In this document: piece after piece, positions 38,426 through 46,079 of the stretch | Layout of the letters: each line of letters begins with the position of its first letter | Position numbering within the stretch: position 1 is the stretch's first letter | Source: an uncultured Oscillospiraceae bacterium | GTDB taxonomy: Bacteria > Bacillota > Clostridia > Oscillospirales > Acutalibacteraceae | Length of the DNA: 49,130 nucleotides | Direction of reading: 5' to 3' | NCBI GenBank assembly: GCA_949292425.1 | Contig: CASEZK010000048.1 | Coordinates: forward strand, 1-49,130 | Notes under the pieces: model-generated | The model's database searches: none | Seen by the model: the letters and a program-made list of their open reading frames with translations, nothing else | What the model was told of the DNA's origin: nothing | Translations under genes and position numbers: made by a program

Positions 38426-38444
38426 CTTCCATATTTTCTATTTA

Positions 38445-39953
38445 TTAATTTTTGCTTTCATTTTCACTAACTGTATCATTAACAGCCGCCTCGTATTTGC
38501 CACTTAGACGGAATACAGATACAATCCATCCAATAACGGACACTGCAAATATCGCTAAAATAGCAATAACGTTGTTCATAACGTCTGGGCTGAACGCATA
38601 CATGAACTGTTGAATAAGCGATGCACCAGCTTTACCAGCTCTTCCTCCAACAACTTCAACTGCAGCCTGACCTTTTGTCTTTGTGTCTTCATCAAGAGGA
38701 ATGTAAACCATGCTCTTAGTTGTATCAAACAGAGTATACTTAACACTTTTAGCCATTGAGTCTTGGATTATACCGGCCCAAACTGCAAGTGCTAAAGCTG
38801 AAAATCCAAATAGTTGTGGACTTACATATCTGTTATACAAAGTGACACCAAAGAATATTGAACCTGCAAACAAGAATATAGCTGGAGTAACAATAGCTGC
38901 TGTTTTCCATTTACATCTTCTAAGAATATTCGAAGCAAGTATAGTAACAAATATAGTTAATATACTTATGATCTTTGACATAGTACTATACATATGCATA
39001 TATTCACCTTGAGTTGTACAAAGTGATTTCATTTGGTCTTTCATAACAACTTCAGAGAAATTAATAGCCATGCCGTAGCCAATAACTAACATAGCTACAA
39101 GACCCATATAAGAGTTTGTGAAAAGAATTTTGATTCCTTCCATGATACTGACTTTTTCTTTTTTCTTCTTTTTACTTTTTATCTGATTTGGATCAAAACA
39201 CCTAATGTCAGTTAAAACCCACTTGTGTATTAAAGTATACATAACTAAAGCTAATATACCACTCAAGCAGGCACATATCATTAAGAACAAAACGTTGCGA
39301 TCATTTAAATTTTTGGAAGATTTAGCAATAGCTTCTGCTGCAACAAAGGAACCAATGTTTCCTATAATTGGGAATAAACCGAAAAACCTTTTTACTTCGT
39401 TTTTCATTGTGGTAGCATTTGCAAATTGCCAGAACAAAGACGATATTGCCATTGTCCCCCATATTTCTGAAAAGATGTAGAACAAGGTGATTGGCCAGTT
39501 AAAAAGACAAGTTAAAAATGTATGAAAAGCTTTCGGGCAAGAATTTAATATTTCGGTGATTTGCTCTGCTGGCATTATTAAAACATCTAAATTTGGATAA
39601 ACAAACAAGCCAAATATTGCAAAAAACGCAACAAAGAAAGTTATAATTATGTAAAAAGTCTTTTTAGACCCAAATTTATTTACAAGCAACGTAAACAACA
39701 TAACAGCCAAAAATGCACAAGGCAAAACATACCACATTTTTAATGCACTGATTAAAGGAGTTGTTTTTGTGCCGAAAGCGATGTGACTTCTATATTGCAA
39801 AAAAGCATCCTTAAGGTCTCTAACAAGAGTATAAACAAAGAGAATAAAAAACATCAAAAAGCTCATAGGGACAAATTTTTTAAGTTCATGCCTATGAATA
39901 GGCCAGAAAAAAGCGCGTAACTTACTAAACTCTTTAGGTTGAGTAGTCGTCAT
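38445..39953 (-). CDS. tlc: ATP/ADP translocase (nucleotide transporter, Tlc/NTT family)
   Basis: The 502-residue protein has about twelve hydrophobic segments and the hallmarks of Rickettsia/Chlamydia/plastid nucleotide transporters: SEIWGTMAISSLFWQFAN, INFSEVVMKDQMKS, and the C-terminal KYTLFDTTKSMVYIPLDED, then KTKGQAAVEVVGGRAGKAGAS. Family members exchange host ATP for ADP, or import nucleotides with protons; which activity applies here cannot be told from sequence. Several lysine-rich and acidic stretches (KSKKKKKEK loop) are local features. ATG 39953 has AAGGAG nine bases upstream. The gene is monocistronic with its own promoter and long leader. It is unusual for Clostridia and implies acquisition and an intracellular or energy-parasitic life. 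Confidence 0.95.
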   Translation of the reverse strand: MTTTQPKEFSKLRAFFWPIHRHELKKFVPMSFLMFFILFVYTLVRDLKDAFLQYRSHIAFGTKTTPLISALKMWYVLPCAFLAVMLFTLLVNKFGSKKTFYIIITFFVAFFAIFGLFVYPNLDVLIMPAEQITEILNSCPKAFHTFLTCLFNWPITLFYIFSEIWGTMAISSLFWQFANATTMKNEVKRFFGLFPIIGNIGSFVAAEAIAKSSKNLNDRNVLFLMICACLSGILALVMYTLIHKWVLTDIRCFDPNQIKSKKKKKEKVSIMEGIKILFTNSYMGLVAMLVIGYGMAINFSEVVMKDQMKSLCTTQGEYMHMYSTMSKIISILTIFVTILASNILRRCKWKTAAIVTPAIFLFAGSIFFGVTLYNRYVSPQLFGFSALALAVWAGIIQDSMAKSVKYTLFDTTKSMVYIPLDEDTKTKGQAAVEVVGGRAGKAGASLIQQFMYAFSPDVMNNVIAILAIFAVSVIGWIVSVFRLSGKYEAAVNDTVSENESKN

Positions 39954-39964
39954 TTTACATTTCT

Positions 39965-39987
39965 CCTTAATAAAATTTTATAAAAGG
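39965..39987 (-). promoter_or_regulatory. Hairpin covering the translocase ribosome-binding site
   Basis: On the minus strand CCTT (39987-39984, within the last codons of the leader ORF) can pair with AAGG (39968-39965, part of the tlc Shine-Dalgarno). An inner ATAA/TTAT pairing stacks beneath. A ribosome reaching the leader stop at 39978-39980 would open it. The stem is short and AT-rich. Confidence 0.4.
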
Positions 39988-40064
39988 GTCGCTGTGCCAG
40001 GTAAAACCGTAAACAAAAAATGGAAGCCATTCGAATTGACTAAATTATTTCCAGACAAAAACAA
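39978..40064 (-). CDS. Putative 28-codon leader ORF of the ATP/ADP translocase
   Basis: Inside the roughly 175-base leader, a TTG at 40064 has GAGGAGGG seven bases upstream, the best ribosome-binding site in the region. It opens 28 sense codons (beginning MFLSGNNLVNSNGFHF) ending 24 bases before tlc. In-frame ATGs 8 and 14 codons further upstream exist but lack a site. The sequence matches no family I know. A regulatory role is inferred from position and the hairpin covering the tlc site. It could also be a chance frame. Confidence 0.4.
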   Translation of the reverse strand: MFLSGNNLVNSNGFHFLFTVLPGTATLL

Positions 40065-40136
40065 ATTTAATCCCTCCTCTTTTGTCATTTTAGCTAAAAC
40101 TAACATTTCGACGGAATATAACCTGTTACATTTATT

Positions 40137-40165
40137 ATTATATCAAAAAACAACCGCATTTTCAA
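40137..40165 (-). promoter_or_regulatory. Promoter of the ATP/ADP translocase gene
   Basis: Minus-strand TTGAAA (40165-40160), a 17-bp spacer and an extended -10 TGATATAAT with TATAAT at 40142-40137. It predicts a 5' leader of about 175 bases. Confidence 0.8.
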
Positions 40166-40445
40166 TACCTTGTTGCCCTATTTTGTAATAATATTAAATT
40201 TAATTTATATGTTTTTGTAGATGTTATGTTGTTAAGTGTAACGTGAGATATTTTTTGTGTACGAAAAAAGTATCAATTTTTATCATATCTAAAGAGAAAC
40301 AATTATTATGAATATGTAAAATTATACAAATTTTCTACTAAGAATAACATTACAGATTATTATTTCAATTGAGATCATCCTTTGGAACAGCTTCACAAAA
40401 CCTTATGAATTTAACTTTAGTTACATTAATATACTATCGCTTTTT
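40166..40445. other. AT-rich intergenic region between translocase promoter and ksgA
   Basis: I see no gene, no convincing terminator and no repeat here. The stretch is very AT-rich. Together with the tlc leader it forms the longest gap in the window without a standard gene. It could be decayed sequence at an insertion point, but nothing recognisable remains. Confidence 0.5.
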
Positions 40446-41306
40446 TTAATAAGATGTGCATTCGTTTGCTAAAGATATAAACTGTTCCATCGTCAAGTTT
40501 TCAGCCCTTAAATTAATATCTAACCCTAACTTCAACAGAACTTCCTCAATAACAACTTTGTCTAAGTTTAACCCTTTAGATAGTGAATTAAGTATAGTTT
40601 TTCTTCGTTGTAGAAATACAGATTTTACTACTTTAAAGAAAACTTCTTCATCTTTTACTTTCACAGAGTTGTCATCGTTTATGTCAAGCTTTATTACCGC
40701 CGAGTCAACCTTCGGGGAAGGCATAAAATCGGATCTACTAACCGGAAATAAGATCTTAGGCTTACTGTAATAATTCACAGTTACTGTTATGTTGCTTGAT
40801 TCCCTGGTACCAACACCTGCGCAAATCCTTTCCGCAACTTCTTTTTGTACCATAGCTACTATAGATTTCAGTCTTAGCTTACCTTCCAACAATTTTATTA
40901 TCACAGGAGATGTTATATAGTACGGGAGGTTTGCGCAGACCACTATGTTTTCAACGTCATTGAATTCCTCCAGGATTAGTTCCTTTAAATTTATTTTTAA
41001 TATGTCGGCATTTAAAACTTTTACATTGCTAAATTCAAACAAAGTTTCGCTTAATACAGGCAAAAGCCTTCGGTCTATTTCAATTGATATAACCTTTTTG
41101 GCTCTTTTGGCAAGCTCATTTGTCAAGACGCCAATCCCCGGGCCTATTTCAATTACACCTGTGCTTTCATCTAATTCACTTAGATCTGCCATTTTGGGAC
41201 AAATTTCTGGATTTATAATGAAATTTTGCCCAAGAGAATGTGAAAATTTAAAATTATGTTTTTTTAAAATCTTCCTAATGTTATTTATGTTAGATAAATT
41301 TTCCAT
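40446..41306 (-). CDS. rsmA: 16S rRNA dimethyladenosine transferase
   Basis: RsmA (KsgA) dimethylates two adjacent adenosines at the 3' end of 16S rRNA. The 286-residue protein has LGQNFIINPEI, the SAM-binding VIEIGPGIGVLTNELA and the catalytic NLPYYITSPVI. FLQRRKTILNSL lies in the C-terminal domain. ATG 41306 follows AAGGATGG. It lies downstream of glmS behind a terminator. Confidence 0.95.
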   Translation of the reverse strand: MENLSNINNIRKILKKHNFKFSHSLGQNFIINPEICPKMADLSELDESTGVIEIGPGIGVLTNELAKRAKKVISIEIDRRLLPVLSETLFEFSNVKVLNADILKINLKELILEEFNDVENIVVCANLPYYITSPVIIKLLEGKLRLKSIVAMVQKEVAERICAGVGTRESSNITVTVNYYSKPKILFPVSRSDFMPSPKVDSAVIKLDINDDNSVKVKDEEVFFKVVKSVFLQRRKTILNSLSKGLNLDKVVIEEVLLKLGLDINLRAENLTMEQFISLANECTSY

Positions 41307-41351
41307 ATTTCCATCCTTATTCAGCTATATTTCCTCTATGTAAAATAAAAT

Positions 41352-41372
41352 GTGCGCATTTAGAGTGCGCAC
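41352..41372 (-). terminator. Terminator of glmS
   Basis: On the minus strand gtgcgca (41372-41366) pairs with tgcgcac (41358-41352), followed by a T-rich run (41350-41341). Confidence 0.65.
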
Positions 41373-41377
41373 CGTTT

Positions 41378-43198
41378 TTATTCAACCGTTACAGATTTCG
41401 CTAAATTTCGAGGTTTATCTATATCACAGCCCTTATACAGAGCCAAATAATACGAAAGTACTTGAAGTGGTAGTACTGTCATGGATGGTTGCATCATTTT
41501 ATTTGTCTCTGGAACGTAAAACACAAAGTCCGCTACATTTTGAGTTTTTGCTAATTTTTCAGTGGTTACTAGCAAAACAACTGCGCCTCTCGCTTTAACT
41601 TCACGTATATTGCTAATCATCTTCTCAAACAAATCTTCATTTGTAGCTAGAGCTACCACAAAAGTTCCATCCTCCACTAAAGAGATGGTACCATGCTTCA
41701 ACTCACCAGCGGCGTAAGCTTCCGAGTGAATGTACGAAATTTCTTTCGCTTTCAATGCACCCTCAAGTGCTACTGCATAGTCCACATTTCTTCCGATAAA
41801 GAATATATTTTTACAATTGAAAAAGTCCTGTGCAAGCTTTTTTATTTTGTCTAAATCCTTCAAGACAAGTTCTGCTTTTTGCGGTAAAGCCTTTAAGTCT
41901 TTGATAAAAGACTCATATTCATTTGAAGAAATTTTCCCAAGTTTTTCAGCCATGTATATCGCCAGCATGTAAATAACCGTAAGTTGTGTACTGTACGCTT
42001 TTGTTGTAGCTACAGCGATCTCAGGCCCTGCGAAAGTTGGTACGACTATATCTGCTTCGTTTGCAATGGAACTTCCTACTACGTTCACTATTGCCAAAAC
42101 CTTAGCACCTTTGTGCTTAGCTTCTTTCACAGCTGCTAAAGTATCCGCAGTTTCACCCGACTGGCTGATTGCAATGACCATCACATTTTCGTCTATCAAA
42201 GGATCTTTGTAACGAAATTCAGAAGCTATTTCCACGTCAGTTTGTATTTTTAAAGTCCTTTCAAAAACGTATTTTGCCATACAGCCTACGTGATAAGCAG
42301 ACCCACAGCCTATCATGCAAATTTTTTTAATGCCCTCTAGCTCCTCTTTGCTTATATTCAACTGGGGTATATTTATTTTTCGTTCAATAATTCTGGGACA
42401 GAACGTAGCTTTTATAGCATTTGGCTGTTCCATAATTTCTTTCATCATAAAGTGGTCGTAACCGTTTTTTTCAGCACTCAAAATTGTCCAATCTACATGA
42501 CATATTTCTTTTGAAATCTTGTTAAATTTCTTGTCAAAATATTCTATAGAATCGGGTTTTATAACTGCAAGTTCTCCATCACAGAGTCTGACTACGTCTC
42601 TGGTTTTATCGACTATAGCTGAAATATCTGAAGCTATAAAGTTTTCACCTTTTCCTAGTCCTATAATGAGCGGGCTGTCTTGCTTAGCCACTATAAGTTC
42701 ACTTGGAAAGTCGCTACACATTATTGCAATACCATACGAGCCTTCTACAGCACTTAGAACTTTCTTTACTGTTTCAAAAAAGTTTCTATTGTAATAATAT
42801 TCGAGCAAATTTGCAACTACTTCGGTATCTGTATCGGACTTAAACTTAAAACCGGCAGATAGCAACTCCTCTTTTAGAGGTATGTAGTTTTCAATAATTC
42901 CATTATGTACAATCGCAAATTTGCCGTTTGCACTTAAATGCGGGTGTGCATTTTCGATGGTAGGCTTGCCATGAGTCGCCCATCTGGTATGTCCTATTCC
43001 TACATTTGAATTTAAATTAAGCTTGTTTATATCATTCCTAAGTTCAGCTATTTTTTTCGTGTCCTTAAAAACTTTTATTTTATTTTCATATATAGCTATT
43101 CCTGCAGAATCGTAACCTCTGTATTCCAGCTTTTCTAAAGCATTCAACAGTATTGGTGTTGCCTGATTGCATCCTACATATCCAACTATTCCACACAT
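41378..43198 (-). CDS. glmS: Glutamine-fructose-6-phosphate aminotransferase (isomerizing)
   Basis: GlmS makes glucosamine-6-phosphate, the first step to UDP-GlcNAc for peptidoglycan. From ATG 43198 the 606-residue protein begins MCGIVGYVG, exposing the catalytic Cys directly after Met. This fixes the start over an in-frame codon four residues earlier. The glutaminase part has GIGHTRWATHG and two SIS domains follow, ending KPRNLAKSVTVE. GGAGG lies upstream. Continued investment in wall synthesis agrees with the division operon in this window. Confidence 0.97.
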   Translation of the reverse strand: MCGIVGYVGCNQATPILLNALEKLEYRGYDSAGIAIYENKIKVFKDTKKIAELRNDINKLNLNSNVGIGHTRWATHGKPTIENAHPHLSANGKFAIVHNGIIENYIPLKEELLSAGFKFKSDTDTEVVANLLEYYYNRNFFETVKKVLSAVEGSYGIAIMCSDFPSELIVAKQDSPLIIGLGKGENFIASDISAIVDKTRDVVRLCDGELAVIKPDSIEYFDKKFNKISKEICHVDWTILSAEKNGYDHFMMKEIMEQPNAIKATFCPRIIERKINIPQLNISKEELEGIKKICMIGCGSAYHVGCMAKYVFERTLKIQTDVEIASEFRYKDPLIDENVMVIAISQSGETADTLAAVKEAKHKGAKVLAIVNVVGSSIANEADIVVPTFAGPEIAVATTKAYSTQLTVIYMLAIYMAEKLGKISSNEYESFIKDLKALPQKAELVLKDLDKIKKLAQDFFNCKNIFFIGRNVDYAVALEGALKAKEISYIHSEAYAAGELKHGTISLVEDGTFVVALATNEDLFEKMISNIREVKARGAVVLLVTTEKLAKTQNVADFVFYVPETNKMMQPSMTVLPLQVLSYYLALYKGCDIDKPRNLAKSVTVE

Positions 43199-43250
43199 AA
43201 AATCCTCCATGTTTATTTAGCATTTTATTTGCATGTTAAATTATTTTAAT

Positions 43251-43279
43251 ATTTTACCACAGTTTGATTTGGCAATCAA
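43251..43279 (-). promoter_or_regulatory. Promoter of glmS
   Basis: Minus-strand TTGATT (43279-43274), a 17-bp spacer and TAAAAT (43256-43251). The leader of about 46 bases is too short for a glmS ribozyme. Confidence 0.75.
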
Positions 43280-43415
43280 TAATTCCACACGTCATTACAG
43301 AATATACCATTTATTTATACTACGATGTAACATGTTTTTTTGTGATATTTAATAGTCTTGAATTGTTGTTAATATATATAGATTTTAAACAAATAATAAT
43401 ATATAATAGAACCAA

Positions 43416-43444
43416 TTGTACTTAATGATACATTTGAATATAAA
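43416..43444 (+). promoter_or_regulatory. Candidate promoter of hydrogenase operon
   Basis: TTGTAC (43416-43421), a 17-bp spacer and TATAAA (43439-43444). A second -10-like TATAAT at 43402-43407 lacks a -35. Confidence 0.4.
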
Positions 43445-43469
43445 GTAATCTCACAAAGGAGAACCTTTT

Positions 43470-43976
43470 ATGCTAAAAAAAATTAGTAATAATCAATTTA
43501 CCGGTACTGAAGAAAAAAAACAAAAGTTATTTAAAGTTATTGAAAAGTATAAATACCAACCCGGTGCCACTATGCCGATTTTGCAGGAAGCCCAAGAAAT
43601 ATATGGATATTTACCGTTGGAAGTTCAAACAATAATAGCTGAAAAATTAAATATCCCTTTAGAAGAAATTTTTGGTGTGTCTACTTTTTATTCACAGTTT
43701 TCACTCGTGCCAAAAGGTAAATATAACATATCTGTTTGTCTAGGAACAGCTTGTTATGTAAAAGGTTCTGGTGAAATACTTAAAAAGGTTAGCGCTCTTT
43801 TAGGAATAGGGGCAGAAGAATGCACTAAAGATGGTTTATTTTCACTTACGGCTTGCCGCTGTGTGGGTGCTTGCGGTTTGGCTCCGGTAATGACAGTAAA
43901 TGATGACGTTTACGGCAGGCTTAAACCTGAAGACATCGAGGGTATCCTTAATAAATATAAAGATAGAGAAAATTAA
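43470..43976 (+). CDS. hydC: Electron-bifurcating hydrogenase subunit C (NuoE-like, 2Fe-2S)
   Basis: The 168-residue thioredoxin-like ferredoxin subunit has the two cysteine pairs of a 2Fe-2S site, CLGTAC and CRCVGACGLAP. The helical N-terminus contains MPILQEAQEIYGYLP. It accompanies HydB and HydA in NADH/ferredoxin-linked [FeFe] hydrogenases that produce or consume H2. ATG 43470 follows AAAGGAG. A 294-base interval to hydB contains a palindromic element and a shortened gene. Confidence 0.92.
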   Translation: MLKKISNNQFTGTEEKKQKLFKVIEKYKYQPGATMPILQEAQEIYGYLPLEVQTIIAEKLNIPLEEIFGVSTFYSQFSLVPKGKYNISVCLGTACYVKGSGEILKKVSALLGIGAEECTKDGLFSLTACRCVGACGLAPVMTVNDDVYGRLKPEDIEGILNKYKDREN

Positions 43977-43989
43977 AAGTGAAGCTGTT

Positions 43990-44088
43990 TGAACCGGCAT
44001 AGAATTTTTCAATAAAAATTCTATGCCGTACAGAGCGGATAAATCCGCTCTGTACGGCAACATCAATAAAATTGATGTTGCCGGTTCA
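43990..44088. repeat. Cloverleaf-like palindromic element in the hydrogenase operon
   Basis: Outer arms tgaaccggca (43990-43999) and tgccggttca (44079-44088) are perfect complements. They enclose three perfect hairpins: tagaattttt/aaaaattcta (44000-44023), a 17-bp stem with a two-base loop (44024-44059, core cgtacagagcgga), and acatcaat/attgatgt (44060-44078). The hairpins abut with no unpaired bases. Repeated ggca/tgcc blocks let hairpins 1 and 3 extend to 13-15 bp at the expense of the outer stem, so two folds compete. Confidence 0.9.
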
Positions 44089-44139
44089 TCGTACTGTAGC
44101 TAACTAATAAGAATAAATTTTATAAAGGTGGCATCACAC

Positions 44140-44268
44140 ATGAAAAGCATAGAAGACCTTAAAAAGATCAAAGGAAAAGTGCGTCCTAATATAGAGATTC
44201 GTTTAAAGCATTCAAATCAAAACGCAAAAAGACAAAATATAAAAAAACAAATAGCAAAAGGAGAGTAA
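44140..44268 (+). CDS. Short ORF, probable remnant of hydrogenase-operon 2Fe-2S protein
   Basis: A 42-residue basic peptide beginning MKSIEDLKKIKGKVRPNIEI lies directly before hydB and contains the hydB ribosome-binding site. In many Clostridia a 2Fe-2S domain protein of about 120 residues with a similar MKS-x-E-x-L-K-x-I start occupies this slot. Here the cysteine-bearing part is absent and the frame stops. AAAGGTGG lies ten bases upstream, so it may still be translated to couple hydB. The remnant call is from remembered family patterns and is moderate. Confidence 0.55.
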   Translation: MKSIEDLKKIKGKVRPNIEIRLKHSNQNAKRQNIKKQIAKGE

Positions 44269-44270
44269 AT

Positions 44271-46058
44271 ATGTACCGTTCAACTGTATTGGTGTGTGGT
44301 GGCACAGGCTGTACATCTTCTGGCAGCCAACAATTAATTGATGTACTAAATGAAGAAATAAAAAAGCATGGTATACAAAAAGAAGTAAACGTAATAAAAA
44401 CAGGATGTTTCGGACTGTGCGAACTGGGACCTATTATGATAGTTTATCCAGAAGGCAGCTTTTATAGTAGAGTAGATGTAAAAAACATACCAGAAATTGT
44501 GATTGAACACTTGATAAACGGTAACGTAGTCACTAAATTTTTATATAAAGATACCGTAAAAGAGGACAGTATCATTTCTTTGAATGAAACTCCATTTTAC
44601 AAAAAGCAAATGCGAGTTGCACTTAAAAACTGCGGTGTTATCTCTCCGGAATGTATCGATGAATACATAGCGATGGACGGATACTTTGCACTTGCTAAAG
44701 TTTTGAGCGAAATGCAACCTGAAGACGTAATAAAGGTAATAAAGGACTCGGGACTTCGCGGCAGAGGCGGTGGAGGTTTTCCTACAGGAGTTAAGTGGAG
44801 TTTAGCTGCTGCTAATAAATCGGACCAAAAGTTTGTATGCTGTAACGCCGACGAAGGTGACCCTGGAGCTTTTATGGATAGATCTATCCTTGAAGGCGAC
44901 CCTCATGTGGTGCTTGAAGCTATGGCAATTGCAGGTTATGCCATCGGTGCTTCGCGCGGTTTTATATACGTTAGGGCCGAGTACCCCGTTGCAGTGAGAC
45001 GACTTAAAATCGCTATAAAACAAGCTTATGATTATGGTCTCCTCGGGGGAAATATTTTTTCATCTGGGTTCGATTTCGACATAGAAATACGCCTAGGAGC
45101 AGGTGCTTTTGTCTGTGGTGAAGAAACTGCACTTATGATGTCTATTGAAGGCAAAAGGGGCGAACCTCGACCGCGACCTCCGTACCCAGCTGTGAAGGGG
45201 TTATTTGGTAAACCAACTATTTTAAACAATGTTGAAACTTACGCAAACGTCCCACAGATAATTTTAAATGGTGCTAATTGGTTTAATTCGATTGGAACTG
45301 AAAAATCTAAAGGAACCAAAGTTTTTGCTTTGGGTGGCAAAATAAGACGAACAGGGTTAGTGGAAGTTCCTATGGGTACTACCTTGAGAGAAATTGTTGA
45401 GGAAATCGGCGGAGGTATACCCAATGGCAAAAAATTTAAAGCAGCTCAAACAGGTGGTCCGTCCGGAGGATGTATACCTGCCAAATATCTCGACATAGAA
45501 ATGGACTATGATAACTTACTTGAAATAGGCTCTATGATGGGATCTGGCGGACTTATAGTTATGGATGAGTCCACCTGTATGGTAGATATAGCGAAATTTT
45601 TTCTTGAGTTTACTGTAGATGAATCTTGCGGTAAATGCACCCCTTGCAGAGTAGGCACGAAGCGTCTATTAGAAATGTTAACGGACATTACTGAAGGAAA
45701 AGCCGACATGCAAGAACTTGAAAAAATGGAAAATTTGTGTCATTACATTAAGGAAAATTCTTTATGTGGCCTGGGGCAAACAGCACCGAACCCAGTTTTA
45801 TCTACATCGCAGTATTTCCGAGACGAATATGTAGAACATATAAAAGAGCATAAATGCCGCGCTGGAGTATGTAAAGCAATGTTGAGGTATACTATATTGG
45901 AAGACAAATGTAAAGGCTGTTCAGCATGCTCTAGAATTTGCCCTGTGGGTGCCATCTCAGGTACTGTAAAAAATCCGTTCAAGATAGATTGGGACAAATG
46001 TATACGCTGCGGAGCTTGCTTAAATACTTGCAAATTTAAAGCCATTATTCGAGAATGA
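44271..46058 (+). CDS. hydB: Electron-bifurcating hydrogenase subunit B (NuoF-like flavoprotein)
   Basis: The 595-residue protein has a thioredoxin-like 2Fe-2S domain (about 1-95; VCGGTGC, KTGCFGLCELGP). Next is the FMN/NADH-binding NuoF core (GLRGRGGGGFPTGVKW, CNADEGDPGAFMDR). A 4Fe-4S site (ESCGKCTPCRVGTKRL) and a C-terminal two-cluster ferredoxin domain (CKGCSACSRICPVGAI, CIRCGACLNTC) follow. It links NADH and ferredoxin to the hydrogenase. All cluster ligands appear intact. Confidence 0.95.
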   Translation: MYRSTVLVCGGTGCTSSGSQQLIDVLNEEIKKHGIQKEVNVIKTGCFGLCELGPIMIVYPEGSFYSRVDVKNIPEIVIEHLINGNVVTKFLYKDTVKEDSIISLNETPFYKKQMRVALKNCGVISPECIDEYIAMDGYFALAKVLSEMQPEDVIKVIKDSGLRGRGGGGFPTGVKWSLAAANKSDQKFVCCNADEGDPGAFMDRSILEGDPHVVLEAMAIAGYAIGASRGFIYVRAEYPVAVRRLKIAIKQAYDYGLLGGNIFSSGFDFDIEIRLGAGAFVCGEETALMMSIEGKRGEPRPRPPYPAVKGLFGKPTILNNVETYANVPQIILNGANWFNSIGTEKSKGTKVFALGGKIRRTGLVEVPMGTTLREIVEEIGGGIPNGKKFKAAQTGGPSGGCIPAKYLDIEMDYDNLLEIGSMMGSGGLIVMDESTCMVDIAKFFLEFTVDESCGKCTPCRVGTKRLLEMLTDITEGKADMQELEKMENLCHYIKENSLCGLGQTAPNPVLSTSQYFRDEYVEHIKEHKCRAGVCKAMLRYTILEDKCKGCSACSRICPVGAISGTVKNPFKIDWDKCIRCGACLNTCKFKAIIRE

Positions 46059-46079
46059 GAAAGGAGAATCGTTGTTTAA

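Noticed and set aside
39994-40188. 64-codon plus-strand frame upstream of the translocase
   Set aside because: It lies antisense to the tlc promoter and leader, has no ribosome-binding site and no recognisable motif, and reads as chance.
43366-43392. Possible Rex (NADH-sensing) operator before hydC
   Set aside because: TTGTTAA and TTAAACAA half-sites are present but spaced far wider than the normal Rex site.
44800-45430. Several antisense frames inside hydB
   Set aside because: Shadows of a strongly conserved coding sequence, without ribosome-binding sites.
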